42,153 nt of DNA from Prototheca cutis (GCA_002897115.2 BCIH01000003.1:624196-666348); one strand, 5' to 3'. Shown: positions 10,483-22,345, counted from the stretch's first letter. Made by a program: numbers and translations. Notes: generated by a model from the letters alone, not told the origin.

Positions 10483-12789
10483 ATGTGCGGCCTGCAGTGT
10501 CTGCTGTGCGGTCCTGGCACCGACGCCAGCACCCTCGCTCCGTTCACGGCTGCCTATGAGGATACACTCGGGTATTTGGCCTGCCGAGGGCCTGACAGCC
10601 AGGGCAGCTGCCAAGTGAGACTGAATTGCATGAGGGACCTGCTGTATGGTGGGGGAAGGTTGCTGGGCTCGTGGACGCCATGTCATTGCTTGCAGCACCC
10701 ATTCAGCAGCTGTCACCCTTGCGCCCATCCACCACCTCCATATCTCGATCCACAGGTTGACACAGAGTGCGGGTGCAGTGTGCATATGCACGGGACGCTG
10801 CTGCAGCTTCGGGGCCGGCAGCCGGCAGCGGTGCCTCGCCAGGACCGCGTGACGGGCTCGGTGCTGCTATTCAACGGCGAGATCCTGGGTGGACTGGACG
10901 TGCCTCCAGGCAAGAATGACGGGGAGCTGCTGCTTCGGGAACTGACGGCGCCTGGCTCGGATGTTGTTGACACACTAAGGTCGCTGGAGGGACCTTGGGC
11001 ACTTGCCTTTTGGGATGCTCCGGCTGGGAAGCTGTGGTTTGGCCGAGACTACGTCGGTGAGTTTTGAGAGGGGGGATTGGAACGGGATGTGATGATGGCT
11101 GTCAATGCTCTGTAGAAGTCAGGAAAGACTCAAGCTGTGGCCGTTGGTGGGGATTTCCTCCTGAGAAATCCCCCTCTTCATGGCCAATTTTCTCAGGCCG
11201 ACGGAGCTTGGTGCTGAATGTCCCACTGGAGGAAGGCCGGGGTGCAAGCTCCGCACCGCTGCCACTGCTGCTCAGCTCTGTGGCGGCACCGGGGTTGCCG
11301 GCACACGAGGTGCCACCCGGGATCTACTCCGTGGCCCTGGGGACTGCATCAAATATGGACAGGCACTCCATTGTGTGGCACCCGTGGCATCAGGAATGCC
11401 CTCGGACTCAGGGCTTCTCCCGTGCCACAGATCTTGTGCCCTTGACGGCAGAACCCCTTTCAGACAATCAACGAGAGGAGACAGATGCACGGGTGCTGGC
11501 GGCGCTGCGGCGCTGCATGCACCGGCACTGCGAGGCACTGGAAGGTCCTACGGATGGCACAGCCGCCAACAACGGTGACGACTCCGTCACGGTCCTGGAC
11601 CACCCTCCCACGCCCGTCATGCTGCTGTTCAGCGGCGGAGTGGACTCGACGCTGCTGGCGGCGCTGCTGCATGAGGCATTACCCCCAACAGTGCCCATAG
11701 ATCTCGTGTCGATTTGCTTTGACAGCGGCCGGTCGCCGGACCGAGCATCGGCCATCGCAGCCACCGCTGAACTCGCAGACTGGGCTCCCGGCCGGACCTG
11801 GCGTCTGGTCCGTGTCGACGCCACCCTGAGCGACGTGGACGCGGCCACACCCCGCCTGCTGCGCCTGCTGTGCCCCGCAGGCACGGTGATGGACCTCAAC
11901 ATCGGCGCGGCGCTCTGGCTGGCCACCCGGGGGCGTGGCAGCGTGGTGGCGGGGGCATCGGCGGTGTCTGGCGAGTGCATGGAAGGCTACGTTTCCCCGG
12001 CCCGCGTCGTCTTTGTAGGTCACGGCGCTGATGAGCTCTGCTGCGGCTACGGTGAGAATTTTCTCATGGCGATGGGGCGGTGGGTGGGGGTTGGGCCGGG
12101 CAGAACACGGCATGACTAGTGCTGTGGAGAAAGGCACGGTCGACACAGCCTTCAACCAGCGCCGTGCACGGGCCAATTGATATCCCTTCTAGGTCGGCAT
12201 CGGACAAAATTTAGGGAGGGCGGCTGGGCAGCACTGGATGCCGAGCTGGCGCTCGACCTGCGGCGGCTGTGGCTGCGAAACTTGGGACGAGACGACCGGC
12301 TGCTTGCTGACCACAGCAGGTGTGAGCGAGGGATGCGGGCGGTGATGGTGATTGAATGTGGGACCTGGTGTGCAGAGGATTGCATTGCCAGCCCCTCCTC
12401 CTCTCGACGAGCATTACCGCGCCGTCTCAGGTGCCTGATTCCACAACCACCAATGAATCCACCGCCATTGCAGGGAGGCGCGACACCCTTTCTTGGACGA
12501 GGAGGTTATTCGCACGGTCCTGGACTGCGAGCTGCAAGCCGTGGCGGATCTGCGGCAGGCGCCCGGCGTCGGGGACAAGCGTGTGCTGCGGGCGTGCCTG
12601 CGCCGGCTGGGTCTGCCAGAGGCGGCCGCCAGGGTCAAGCGTGCGATCCAGTTTGGCACACGGATCGGACAGCTGAACAACGTGCGTCAATTTGGGGGGA
12701 CGCGCAAGGCCAACATGGCAAACGCGGGAAGCGTGATGCTGACCGACCTCCCAGCGCTGGGGGGCCAGCCTGGAGAGGCTGCGCACTAG
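10483..12789 (+). CDS. ASNSD1: Asparagine synthetase domain-containing protein 1 (ASNSD1-like)
   Basis: Exons 10483..10614, 10756..11056, 11197..12051, 12193..12319 and 12474..12789 are all GT-AG and phase-consistent, giving 576 aa. The protein begins 'MCGLQ', so Cys2, the class II glutamine-amidotransferase nucleophile, is present. The N-terminal domain continues with 'LFNGEI' and 'LWFGRDYVGRRSL'. The C-terminal asparagine-synthetase domain has the PPi-loop 'LLFSGGVDSTLL', then 'VFVGHGADELCCGYGRH' and 'RNLGRDDR'. It ends with the ASNSD1-like block 'EARHPFLDE...RAIQFGTRIG'. Architecture and length resemble animal and fungal ASNSD1 (human about 640 aa) rather than canonical asparagine synthetase. 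The biochemical role of the family is poorly defined. Confidence 0.92.
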
Positions 12790-13603
12790 GGAAATGCCAT
12801 GTTCAGACGACCAACTTGGACCGCGCATGCACGAACCGCGAACTGCAAACAAACCAAACCACATTTCATATACGGAACGAAAAACTTTGAAAACTATTGG
12901 CTTTTCTGCATATTTTATTTCAACGCGAGAAACCAAGTCCGCAGCTGCCAGGTGTTCTCGACGAGTGTCCACCAAAACGGGGGGCGCGCCGAGTTCGACC
13001 CGGGCGCCCACATGGGACGGTGCGGTTGCTCGTGGAGCCTCGCCGCCCCAACAGGCCAGGCAAACCAGGGGCCAGCGTGCACTTCCTGCGGTGATGGCAC
13101 TCACATGACGTTGGAGAGAGCTGCTTAACTCTGTACACAGGCAGTTGATTCCCCGCCTGCTGGTGAGAAGTCTAGCAGCCCCAACAATCTCCCTTCCGCC
13201 GCAACGGCAGTACTCGCTCTAGGGACCCGCTCAAGACCCCACGCGAAGCTCAGAACACATTTTGCAAAGTGGGTGAGTGGTGGATCTCTTGGGGGGAAGT
13301 ACTGCGGGCTGTGGAGGACAGGCGCCTAGGGGGTGCGGCAGTCCCTGGCTGGCCAGCTGTGGCTGCAACGGCCGCCCCTGGCCGGCCGACGGCGGGGGCC
13401 CCTGCCTGCACCACCACAGCTGTCGAACCTTACGTGCATGTTGTTCATGATGTTTGAGAACCCGCAACAGCTGGTGCCGATGAGGTGGAGTGGGCCGTCG
13501 CTCGCGCCGTTGGCCTCCTGGATCACAAAAGGTGTCGGGAATGCCGGTCCCGACTCACCCCCCGCTGGCCACTTTTTTTTGTTTGCAGGACAGAGTTGAT
13601 TCA
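12790..13603. other. Intergenic region and probable 5' exon(s) of the GATA gene
   Basis: The 3' flank of ASNSD1 and the leader of the next gene. A strong pyrimidine tract and acceptor (tttgcAG) at 13587-13588 show that the GATA transcript has at least one exon upstream. One coding option is a short frame near 13441-13470 with 'MFENPQQL' followed by GTGCCG. Phase permits it, but it is unproven. Confidence 0.4.
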
Positions 13604-15529
13604 ATGTTGGCCTCTGAGCACATGTTTGAAGCGGCGACAAGACCGGTTTTCTGTGCGGAGGCCGAGCCGGCCTGTCGGCCAATGTCGAGTCGCAGCGCGG
13701 GCGACTCGGATGGTTCCGCGACCCCCTCCGTGAGCAGCCCAGTGGCGTACCAGCCCGCCCATGACAAGGTGAGCACGCGGGATGGGGTTCCATGACGGCA
13801 CATATGGCCACTGTGCGCGCCATAGGGGGGGGGGAGCAGCCATGCATGACTCACGGGCCGTGGTGCTGGCATGCCGCTCACCAGCTCCTCTCTGTGTGCT
13901 CTTCCCATTACAGGATGTCAGCGGAGCCGAGACTCAGACAGCTTCCTGGGCGAGCAACGGCACCGCTGTTCCCCTGCCAGGGTGCGTCCATCGCAGGGTT
14001 GGTGGGGGTGCGGGGAGCGATGCCCTGGCGGCTGCCACCTGGTGCAGTCGATGAGCTCATGAGGAAGGCGGCAGTGAACAGGCCTAACAATCTGCCTACT
14101 CTTGTCCCCATTCTCTCACAGGGATCAGAGCGTGCACGGCTCACCTTCGCGTCCAAACGGCTGCGGCTCGGGACCCGGCACGCCTGCACCCGTGCAGTGT
14201 TGGGCTGGGGACGCGCGGTCTTCCGGGAACGAAGGCGCGGCGCCCGACCAGGCCGAGCTCGCACGCATGGAGCTTTCTGCGCGGTGGGGACTGCCCAGCC
14301 CTGTGCGCCAAGGTCCGAGCCCGCTGCTGCACCCCGTGCGGTGTCCGCCTCCCGCGCTGTTCAAGGCTGCCCCGCCACCCAGCTCCCGCGTGCCACGCTG
14401 GCGCCCGCTGGACGTGCCCGCGGCGCCCCCGCCCTGCAATGGTCTGCACCTCCTGCTGCGCGTGTGCGAGGGTCTGGACCCCGCGTCCAAGGGACCCCTC
14501 GCGCTGCTTGCCGCCCGGCATGCGGCGGGCGTCGCCGACGGCCCCGCGGGCCTGGCGCCGGCAGCTTGGTCCCGGGGTCCCAGCTCGCCCGCCCCCGGTG
14601 CACAGCCGGTGCACCGGCACGCGGCCGGCAGCTCGGCAGCGCAGCACCACCCGCGGCCGCAGGGGGGAGCCAGCCCGGCGCCCAAGCGTGCGCGGCGCGG
14701 CGGCGCGGGTTCGCCCTCGCCCTCGCGCAGCGGTGCCGGCGGCGCCGGCGAGCGCGCCACCATTTCCGGGCCCTGCACCAACCCAGACTGCGAGCGGCCG
14801 CACACATCGCCGCAGTGGCGCAAAGGACCGCCCTCGCACCCCATCCTTTGTAACGCCTGCGGCACGCGCTGGCTCCGCAACGGCACCCTCAAACCTTTGG
14901 TGGTGAGTAGGTTTTATATGGAACTAGTCTTTTTTGGGGGAGGGGGGGATATGTTTATGAGCGGGCCCTTTGAGTGTCGGTTGGTGGAGTGCGGGAAGAA
15001 GATAGTTGTGGGTGACCATGGGCCAACTGTTGCACCGTCGTTGCACCAACCCTAAGACCTCGGATGCTGCCCCAACCCCCGTTCAATCCTGCAGCCGCGG
15101 CGAGGGCTGAGGTACAAGACGGGCAAGGGCGCGGCAAGCGCCGTCGTTCCTGCTGCTGCGGCGACGACGAGCAGCGGCGCTGCTGCGCCCTCGGCACCGC
15201 CGACGCCGGCTGTGGCGTCGCTTCTGCCACGGTCCACACCCTCCTGCTCAGGCTCAGCGACTCCCCTGCCCGAGGCTGCCCAGCCCGTGGCCCAGCCGCC
15301 ATCCACGAGCACCAGCGAGAGCATGTCCCTGGCCGGCTCCACACAGGCCTCCAACCAAGAACCCGGGACCGGCGCGCCACCTGCAACGGCACCGTGCCCG
15401 CTGGCCGAGCTCGACTCGCTCCTCGCGGGTGCGGCGCCTTCGTCCCTGGGCAGCTTTTCCTCCGCTGCGGGGCTGGGACCGCACCTGGTGCTCCAAGGCA
15501 CCGCGCAGCAGCAGAGCCTGGGCGCCTGA
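13604..15529 (+). CDS. GATA-type zinc-finger transcription factor
   Basis: Modelled exons: 13604..13768 (the exon itself begins at 13589), 13914..13981, 14122..14902 and 15095..15529, giving about 482 aa from ATG 13604. The true start may lie in an upstream exon. Long Pro/Ala/Ser-rich low-complexity arms surround one zinc finger at about residues 296-324. It reads 'CTNPDCERPHTSPQWRKGP', then '...LCNACGTRW', i.e. Cys-X4-Cys-X19-Cys-X2-Cys. The TSPQWRKGP and LCNACG blocks are diagnostic of GATA fingers. A basic tail follows ('RRGLRYKTGKG'), as expected for DNA contact. The protein should be nuclear and bind GATA-like sites. The first Cys pair is wider (X4) than the standard X2. Confidence 0.87.
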
Positions 15530-15884
15530 AAGACGCACGCAGCCTTTGGTGGCCAGTCGCCCCGATGACCCTTTTCCCTTGGCGGTGCCTGGCTGTGTCG
15601 TGCGTTGCCTGGCTGGCTGGTTGATTTGCCAGCCAGCCCGCCTGTTCACTGCGCAGCCGCCTTTTCCGAGTTGACAACAGCTTACCAATGACATTAGTGT
15701 CCTTTTTGTGCTTGGATTGCTGGCACTGCATTGAGCACACTGCCTGCTGTTTAAGAAGAATGGGCAGAGTCATTCTATGTGGGTTTGCACGAGAGAGNGG
15801 GATGNTCACGGTGGAATGATCAATCAATGGGTTCAGCAGTGTGTTTGCATGTTTGAATGGAAAAACAAGTCCTACACCCGGAAA
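15530..15884. other. Convergent 3' intergenic region
   Basis: This stretch lies between the ends of the GATA (+) and OTU (-) genes. No coding sequence or clear TGTAA is seen. Ambiguous bases are at 15798 and 15805. Confidence 0.5.
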
Positions 15885-17509
15885 TCATGTATTCTGCAGC
15901 AGGGTTGCCAGCAGCTCGGGTGGGTGCGAGGACTCAAATCTGATGCCGAGGGCGCCGCTGGGCAGCTGGCAGCAGTCCATGTGCCTGACAAGCAACTCCA
16001 GGTGGTGGGGGTCGCCAGATACCTGCTCTTCTTCCGCAGACAAAAACCGCACCTGTGCATGTGGAGCAGGGTTTGATGGGACAGCTCTTGAATACGTGAA
16101 ACTCATGGTCCGGGTGCTATGATGCTCAAAACCCACCCACCTTGCTTGCCAAGGCCAAGCACACCAACGCACCTTGAGGCGAGCTCCCGGGCGCGACTCA
16201 AGGGGGAGCAGGGGCTGGGCGACGGGCCCACCCTCATCCAGAATGGCAAGCAGACTAAAGTGGGAGCGGGTGAACAGGAGCGGGATGGGCTCCCGCCAAC
16301 ATGACTCACCGACCGCGGTTACGAGCAGGGGCAGATAGATGCCCGTCAACCCTGTGATTATTGGGGGGCTGCTGCTTGTGAGAACATCGCCGTGGCCAAC
16401 ATGATCCCCGTGCAATCTATGGCCGGCAAGGGAATGGAACAAAAACCTCCTCTATCCCCCTTGCACGAACAGACCTGCTTCATCCGCTTGCGTGTCGCCG
16501 TACACGAGGATGGGTCGGCGTAGCACGTTTGCCAGGAGGAAGACGTGGATGTCTGACAGATCGGCGCTGCCTTCGAGCGCTGCAAGCTCTCGCTCCCACT
16601 CCGAGGCATGTGTCTCCTTGGGCAGGCCTACCTGTGATGGAGAGTACTCTCCTAGTCAGTCGTAATCCGTTGATTTGGGCCGCTCGTCACATTGCCAACC
16701 CCTCCTGCCAGCCACTCCCAGCACAGCATGCACCCTGACCTTGGTCAACTGGTGGAAGAAACGGCGGCGCAACTGGTGTTGTGCCAGCTCATTCGTCATG
16801 CTGTCTTGTAGTGCGACCCTCAGCACCCGGTCACGGTCGTGGACACCCCACGCTGCCAGCGAGGCCGCGTGGCACAGGCACTGGCCGTCACCCAGTGTGC
16901 ATACCGCGACAAAGCAGGAGCACAGCGGGTGTGCGTTGATGATGCCCACGGTCTCTGCCTCCTGTGTGAGGCGCTGGTCGACGATAAGCCCAGCCAGGTC
17001 CTCCCTGGGTGGCGGGGCGTGTGAGTGCGCGCCTGGCAGCATGATTATTGTGCCGCCGGTGTCAGCATCCAGTTGCGCGGGCTCAAAGTGCACTAATCCA
17101 GACGTCTCAGATAACCACTGGCTCTGCAAGGTGCCACAGCGCGGAGGTCTGGGATCTGAAGGTGATCTGCTGATCCCCAGCGGAAGGCAGACCCCGGGAC
17201 ACGTCATCGCCTCGTACGGTGCCTCCGTGCCATTCGGCGCCGCAGGCATGCTCGGCGATTTCCCACCTGAGCACGTCGGTTTCGGAGTCCCTCGGCCGTG
17301 ATTGGATCCGCCTCGGACATGTGACGCGTTAGTCTCGACTGTGAGGAGGAGGCAGTCCCCGCGTCAGAGCTCCGCAAGTCCTCCAAGGACGCAGCCAAGG
17401 CAGCTCGGATCTCAGCCTCATCATCCTCAACTTCCTGGATATGCCCATACTGGGTTTTACAGACGCTGTGCGTTGGGAGCTGTGGGTTGGGCTCTAATTG
17501 ATCGCCCAT
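15885..17509 (-). CDS. OTU deubiquitinase, Trabid/A20 type, with N-terminal UIM
   Basis: Exons in transcript order: 17509..17267, 17123..16740, 16631..16475, 16351..16173 and 16052..15885, about 376 aa. Residues around 30-45 ('DDEAEIRAALAASLEDL') form a ubiquitin-interacting motif. The OTU core follows: 'GDGQCLCHAASLAAWGVHDRD' carries the catalytic Cys (codon 16880..16878, about C163), then 'HVFLLANVLRRPILVYGD', 'GIYLPLL' and 'FTRSHFSLLA' with the catalytic His (16262..16260, about H292). The end resembles ZRANB1/Trabid ('VRFLSAEEEQ', 'LLVRHMDCC'). It should cleave ubiquitin chains; linkage preference cannot be read. No NZF zinc fingers are seen. The first intron is the weakest call: the stretch 17266-17124 has other open frames, and an extra exon there is possible. 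Confidence 0.85.
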
Positions 17510-18391
17510 GCAGCGCCCCTCGCGCGGGGTACGTGGAGCTTGGTCGAAGGGAACACACACACAATCAGAGACACATGATGGGATGGTATCGCTTCAGCGT
17601 AACAAATTCAGGTATTGAGTCCGAACGCGTTGATGATCATGTTCTTCTGTCGCGGGGCGGGGTCGGTGGGAGGAGGGGGTTGAGCGCAGGCCCGTGCTGG
17701 AAAATTCGGCCAGGAGGGAGTCACACGGAAGCCACCATGCAGGACAAAATAATGCAACCAGCTCAGCCCGCAGCAGCGTCACATCACCCCGGGGGTTGCT
17801 GGGCATCACTGACGGCCGAAAATTTTCACACTCTTTGCATGGCAATAGGAAGGTGGACCACCTCAATGATGGACCACCTCTGGGACTGCTTTCCCTTCCC
17901 AGGGTCGAAACCCCAGTTGGGAAGGCTATAACCCCCCCAGGATGGATGGATGTATGTTCATCAGCACTGCGGCGCTGGGCGCTGGAAGCGCTCCAGCCGT
18001 TGGCCGGTCTTCCGCAGGGGTACTGCACGATGTGCCTCATGTTCAGACACGCCATCAAGTCTCTGTTCCAGGGGCGATGCTCGCCTTTCGGGGGCCGGCA
18101 CTTCTCGTTGGTGCAGCACCAGCTGATGGCACACCACCATGGGCGTCTGCTCTCTGCACGACCTGCCCTGCTATCAGAAGGAACCGAACCCATCCTCTGA
18201 GCGACGCGGCCAGGGAATGCAGGGGCAAACAGGCAATTTGTTTGGGAGACATGCCCTTGCTGTGCAGGTGGGAGCCGCCGAATCTCGGTTTCATCATTTC
18301 CTGCCGTGAATGTAGATTACAGCCAGGGGAAGGGAGGTTCCTCCCGGCCAGCCAACCCCTGCGCATTGTCTGAGGGAGAACCAATCCCTGC
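17510..18391. other. Intergenic region upstream of the OTU gene
   Basis: An open frame on the minus strand (17594..18193) has no recognisable domain and biased composition, so I treat it as chance. The stretch holds the OTU promoter and the 3' UTR of the peptidase gene. Confidence 0.45.
18317..18321 (-). terminator. TGTAA polyadenylation signal
   Basis: TGTAA on the minus strand, 71 bases after the stop of the acylaminoacyl peptidase gene. This is a typical distance for green algae. Confidence 0.55.
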
Positions 18392-21300
18392 TCACTGTGC
18401 GCTCTTCGGCCCAAACTTACGCAGCCATGCCAGCGCACGGAGCCATTGATCGAATTCGGTCTGCGGCGAATCCAGGGCGTGGTTGTCTTCTGGGAACACG
18501 ATGACCTCCGTCTCTGGCGCGCCGCCGGGTTGTGCAGCCAGCGCATACACGTACTGCTCCGCATCACGCAGCGGCACGCGGCGGTCGCAGGCGCCCAGGA
18601 GGAAGAGCATCGGCGCGCGGACGGCGGCCGCGACGGCCACGGGCGATGCCGCACGCAGCGCCGCAAGGTCTTCGGCGCTCGGTTTGACTCTGGCGCACTC
18701 GCGTCCCACGCCGCAGCCCAGCGCCTCGACAAAACACCAGTCAGGAATGTCGCTGATCTGCACCATCAGCCCCATGTCCAGCACCGGGTTGCGCAGCACG
18801 CCTGCGAAAAAGGTCTCCGGCCGCGCGGCCAGCAGGTGTCCGGTCAAGAAACCACCGTGTGATCCGGCGACCACTGCGACAGGTGGAAGTGAGGGAGAGG
18901 AGGCAGACCTGCCTGGCGTCTGCACGACTCCATTGGTCTCGGAGACTGCACCTCTGCCAGGCACCCGTTGATCCCCAGACTCCAGCGCCTCATCCAGTGC
19001 AGCCAGGCAGTCTGCCACATCCAGCGAACCGATGCGGCCTGGCAGCGATGCAGCCAGGGCCTGGCCAAAGCCTGTCGACCCCCGGTAGTTGACCAGCAGC
19101 AGGTCGTAGCCCAGCGCGCACAGCGTGACGTAGATGGGCGAAAACACGCTTGTGAATGCCGCATGCGGCCCGCCATGCGGCATGAGCAGCAGCGGTCTTG
19201 GCATGGGGGGATCGATTGGGGTATTCTTGTGGCCATTGGCGGCGGCTTCTTCAGCATTGCCGCCCCGCAAGAGCAGGGCCTCCCAGCCATCAGACGAGTT
19301 GAGCAGGGTCGTGCATGGCGCGCCGCCCTCCAGCGGCCCTCCAAACGACAGACCAGTTTTCAGCTCGGGCACATCAAGCGTGCGCCACTGGCCATTGGGG
19401 ACCTGGGCCGAGCTGCTGTCTTGTCCTGATGAGGGATCGGCTGACCACACGGCCAGCTCCCACGGCGTTGCAGGGTTGCTCCGGCTCGCAATGACCACAC
19501 CTATTTGTGTGTGTGTGTGTGTGTGTGTGTGAAGGAAGGTGGAGTTGTAAGTATTAGCATTTGCATTGTATTCTATTCCGTAGACCGCTGTTCATGTGCC
19601 AAAAGCACCCCCCCAAAAAAGGAGAACCAAATCAAAGTTAAACGCACCGTCAGCTGCAGCAAGAGCGGTCCAGCTGTTGACGGCCGGGCCCGGCTCGGGG
19701 CTCAGCCGGTGCACCGGGCCGCCACGAATATCTACAGCGATGACGGCTGCAGCGCTGCGCCACTGGGTGTTGAGCACGAGCGTGTGCGCATCCAGCCAAG
19801 CCTGAGCACCGATCAGTGCGGCGTAAAGCCCCGGGAAAGCATCCGGGGTCGCGGTGTCAGTGCCCTCAAACACTGGCACCAGCTCCTGGGGGACCAGCGC
19901 GTTATCAATGCCCCCGGCCGGCGGCCACGGTGCGGTCAGCAGTGCACTGGTCGCCGCGTGCATGCCCGTCTGCACCGCTGAATCCTGGCTGAGGTAAACC
20001 AGTGCATCCCCTGCAGGGCTGAACTGGGGAGAAAAGGCGCTGGCACAGCCCTCTTCCGTCAGTCGGACCGCTGTGCCGCTGTCCTCACCTGCCCATGGCA
20101 GCAGTGCCAGGAAGCAAGGGCGGTTGAAGCAATAGACGATGCCCAGGCGCTGGGGCAGCCCGGGGAAGTTTGCGGCACGGTGCGGCCAAGCCACCGTGAC
20201 AATCCCGTCACCTGCGTCAGGTGAGCTGTTGCTTGGTTGGTGGGGGGTCCTCGAGGTGGGAAGACAAGATGATCACTTGTTATGTTGTGGGACCCATGGA
20301 GGGTTAGGCCCCGCAATGGTGCACAGGGCTCGTTGACCGGGTCCCTCCCCTTAACCTCAACAAGCAACCCCATCAACCCCCTTCACAACCCCATCCCCCC
20401 ACCCTCCTACACAGGCAGCCTACCAACCTTCTGGGGTCCAGACGGGCTGGCCCAGGCTGTACTCGCCGGCATCCAGGCCTCCGCTGCAGCGCTGCACGGT
20501 GCCTTTGACCGTGTCCAGCACAAACACGCAAGGCGTGCGTTTGCCCGTGTAACGCTCGCCCCAATCGGCCGCGGCGCGGGGGCGGCTACGCCAGGTCTCG
20601 CCGGCGGCGCGGGCCGGCGGTGGCTTTTTGGAACTCATGTTGTTATCCTTGCCAGCAGGTGCACCGTTGGCGGGCGCCCCCCACTCGGGGCCTTGGTCCG
20701 GTGTCGGCGCCTGTGGAGATGCAGCAAGGACAACAGGGGTGAGATTTCTCTCCGCTACAAGTGCCTTTTTTGTGTGTTCCAACCAGGCACACGTGATTTC
20801 CGGGCGGCCAGTATCGAGGGCGCATGCTGCGCACGCACGCGTATGACAATCCAGGAAGGAAAGGAAGAAAGAACCACCTGTGTTCCCACAAGCCATGCAC
20901 GCACACCTCGGCGACATACGCGACGCGGGTGCCGTCGGGGGACCACGCGCCGCCGATGCCGCCAAACCAGGGATCGACGTAGGCGGCCCCGTGCAGGGTC
21001 TCCGGTACAACCAAAGACTGCTCGAGCTGCACAGGACCCCAGATCTCCAACACCACCGAGCCGGGTTTGCCATTTGACCCTGGTTTGGACTTGATAACCA
21101 CACGCTTGCCTGTGTTGAGCAATCAAGGCAGGGAGTTTGCATCGTCTGCTGTTCATATGGTTACAATGAAGACAGAAAGGATACGGTCCCTCCACCCAAC
21201 CCGAACGGGATGCCTCCCATTTGCTGACCACCTACACTGCCCAGGAGTCTCCTAAAATAACGTAATTGGCCTGCACATACACACCTCCACCAGGTCGGGG

Positions 21301-21564
21301 CCAGACAGCGACAACATCCTTGAGTTCTGTTGCGGGCGTGGCGAGCAGCGCCGGCGCATCTGCACTGGGCAGGAGCAAGCTGAGCAAGGCCCTGCGCTGG
21401 GCATTGGCCGGCAGGTCGCGCTGCGTGCACTGGAGGTGCAGCAGCCGTGCCGCACCGCGCGACTCCATCCATCCACCCTGCAGCACTGGCAGACCCAACG
21501 CGGCTTGGAGCGCGGTGGCCGCAGCCTCCAACCCCGAAAGCTCATGCTCAGCCTGGCTCGCCAT
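18392..21564 (-). CDS. AARE: Acylamino-acid-releasing enzyme (acylaminoacyl peptidase, S9C family)
   Basis: Exons 21564..21285, 21109..20907, 20710..20428, 20211..19648 and 19500..18392, all GT-AG and phase-consistent, give 812 aa. The enzyme removes N-acylated residues from peptides; plant and animal relatives also degrade oxidised proteins. The N-terminal part is a WD-like beta-propeller ('GGAWSPDGTRVAYVAE', 'PQFSPAGDALVYLSQD'). The last exon encodes the alpha/beta-hydrolase domain: 'LLLMPHGGPHAAF' (oxyanion region), 'VNYRGSTGFG', 'GSHGGFLTGH' with Ser657, 'LLGACDRRVP' with Asp749, and 'PEDNHALDSP' with His784. Triad spacing matches the family. The length is slightly above that of plant AARE (about 760 aa). 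The last intron ends in a (CA)13 run immediately before the acceptor. Confidence 0.94.
19506..19531. repeat. (TG)13 / (CA)13 microsatellite at a 3' splice site
   Basis: The perfect dinucleotide run lies inside the last intron of the peptidase gene (19501..19647, minus strand). It ends five bases from the ATAG acceptor and takes the place of a normal pyrimidine tract. Confidence 0.95.
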
Positions 21565-22345
21565 AGTGCGTACCGGATGGGGCAAGAACCTGCATCACAT
21601 TGCAGGTACATGGGATGTGGGGGATTAAGAACACGTGCAAGGCCTGCACAAAAAAAAGGGTCCTGGGAATTTGTGGGCTCCCCAACCCCCTAGGCAGTAC
21701 CGGAACCGCAAGGCGATGCCCCACCACCGCACATGTCGCACGCACCACTGATGCGGTGTATGCGATGTACGCGATGTGATTCGCGCCTTGACTGCGTTCA
21801 CAGCACCACCAGACAGGTGCGGCCAGCGGGGTGGGACCGGACAGTGGCCTGGTACTTGCCGGGACACGGCCACCAGCCGCAAGATGGGGGCGCGCAAGCC
21901 CACCAGCTTGACGAGATGCCTCGGTTAAAATGATTACGGTATGATTATACTGTTTTGTGGCCCATGGCGTCACGCTCCCACATCGATCCTGCATCGGCAG
22001 CACAGTTCTCGTCACACACTGAGTCAATCTTCGGGGGTTGCTGGTGGTGCGCATTGGAGTTTGGTTTCCCAACCACCACCACAGCCACGTGCACTCGACG
22101 TTCTGACATGACAATTCAGAAGTTCGGCACAGTATCTTGCCCAGTCATAATGGCCTCTACGCCATGCTCCCAAGCATCAATTCAGCAGAACATGGGCCAC
22201 TCAGTACACAACCACATGGGTTGCCTCCGGTCACCGCACAGCCGCAGCTCCGGCCATTGGCTTCAGCCAGTTTGACAAAGATGCATCGGCTCCTCTGCCC
22301 GCTCCACATTGGGTCCCCTGGTTCAAAGAACAGCAGCAAACCCCA
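21565..22345. other. Intergenic region between peptidase and OB-fold genes
   Basis: Both flanking genes are on the minus strand, so this contains the peptidase promoter and the OB-fold 3' flank. Open frames here are short and show no family resemblance. Confidence 0.5.

Noticed and set aside
17594..18193. 199-codon frame between the OTU and peptidase genes
   Set aside because: No domain resemblance, mixed composition and no credible splice sites linking it to the UIM exon.
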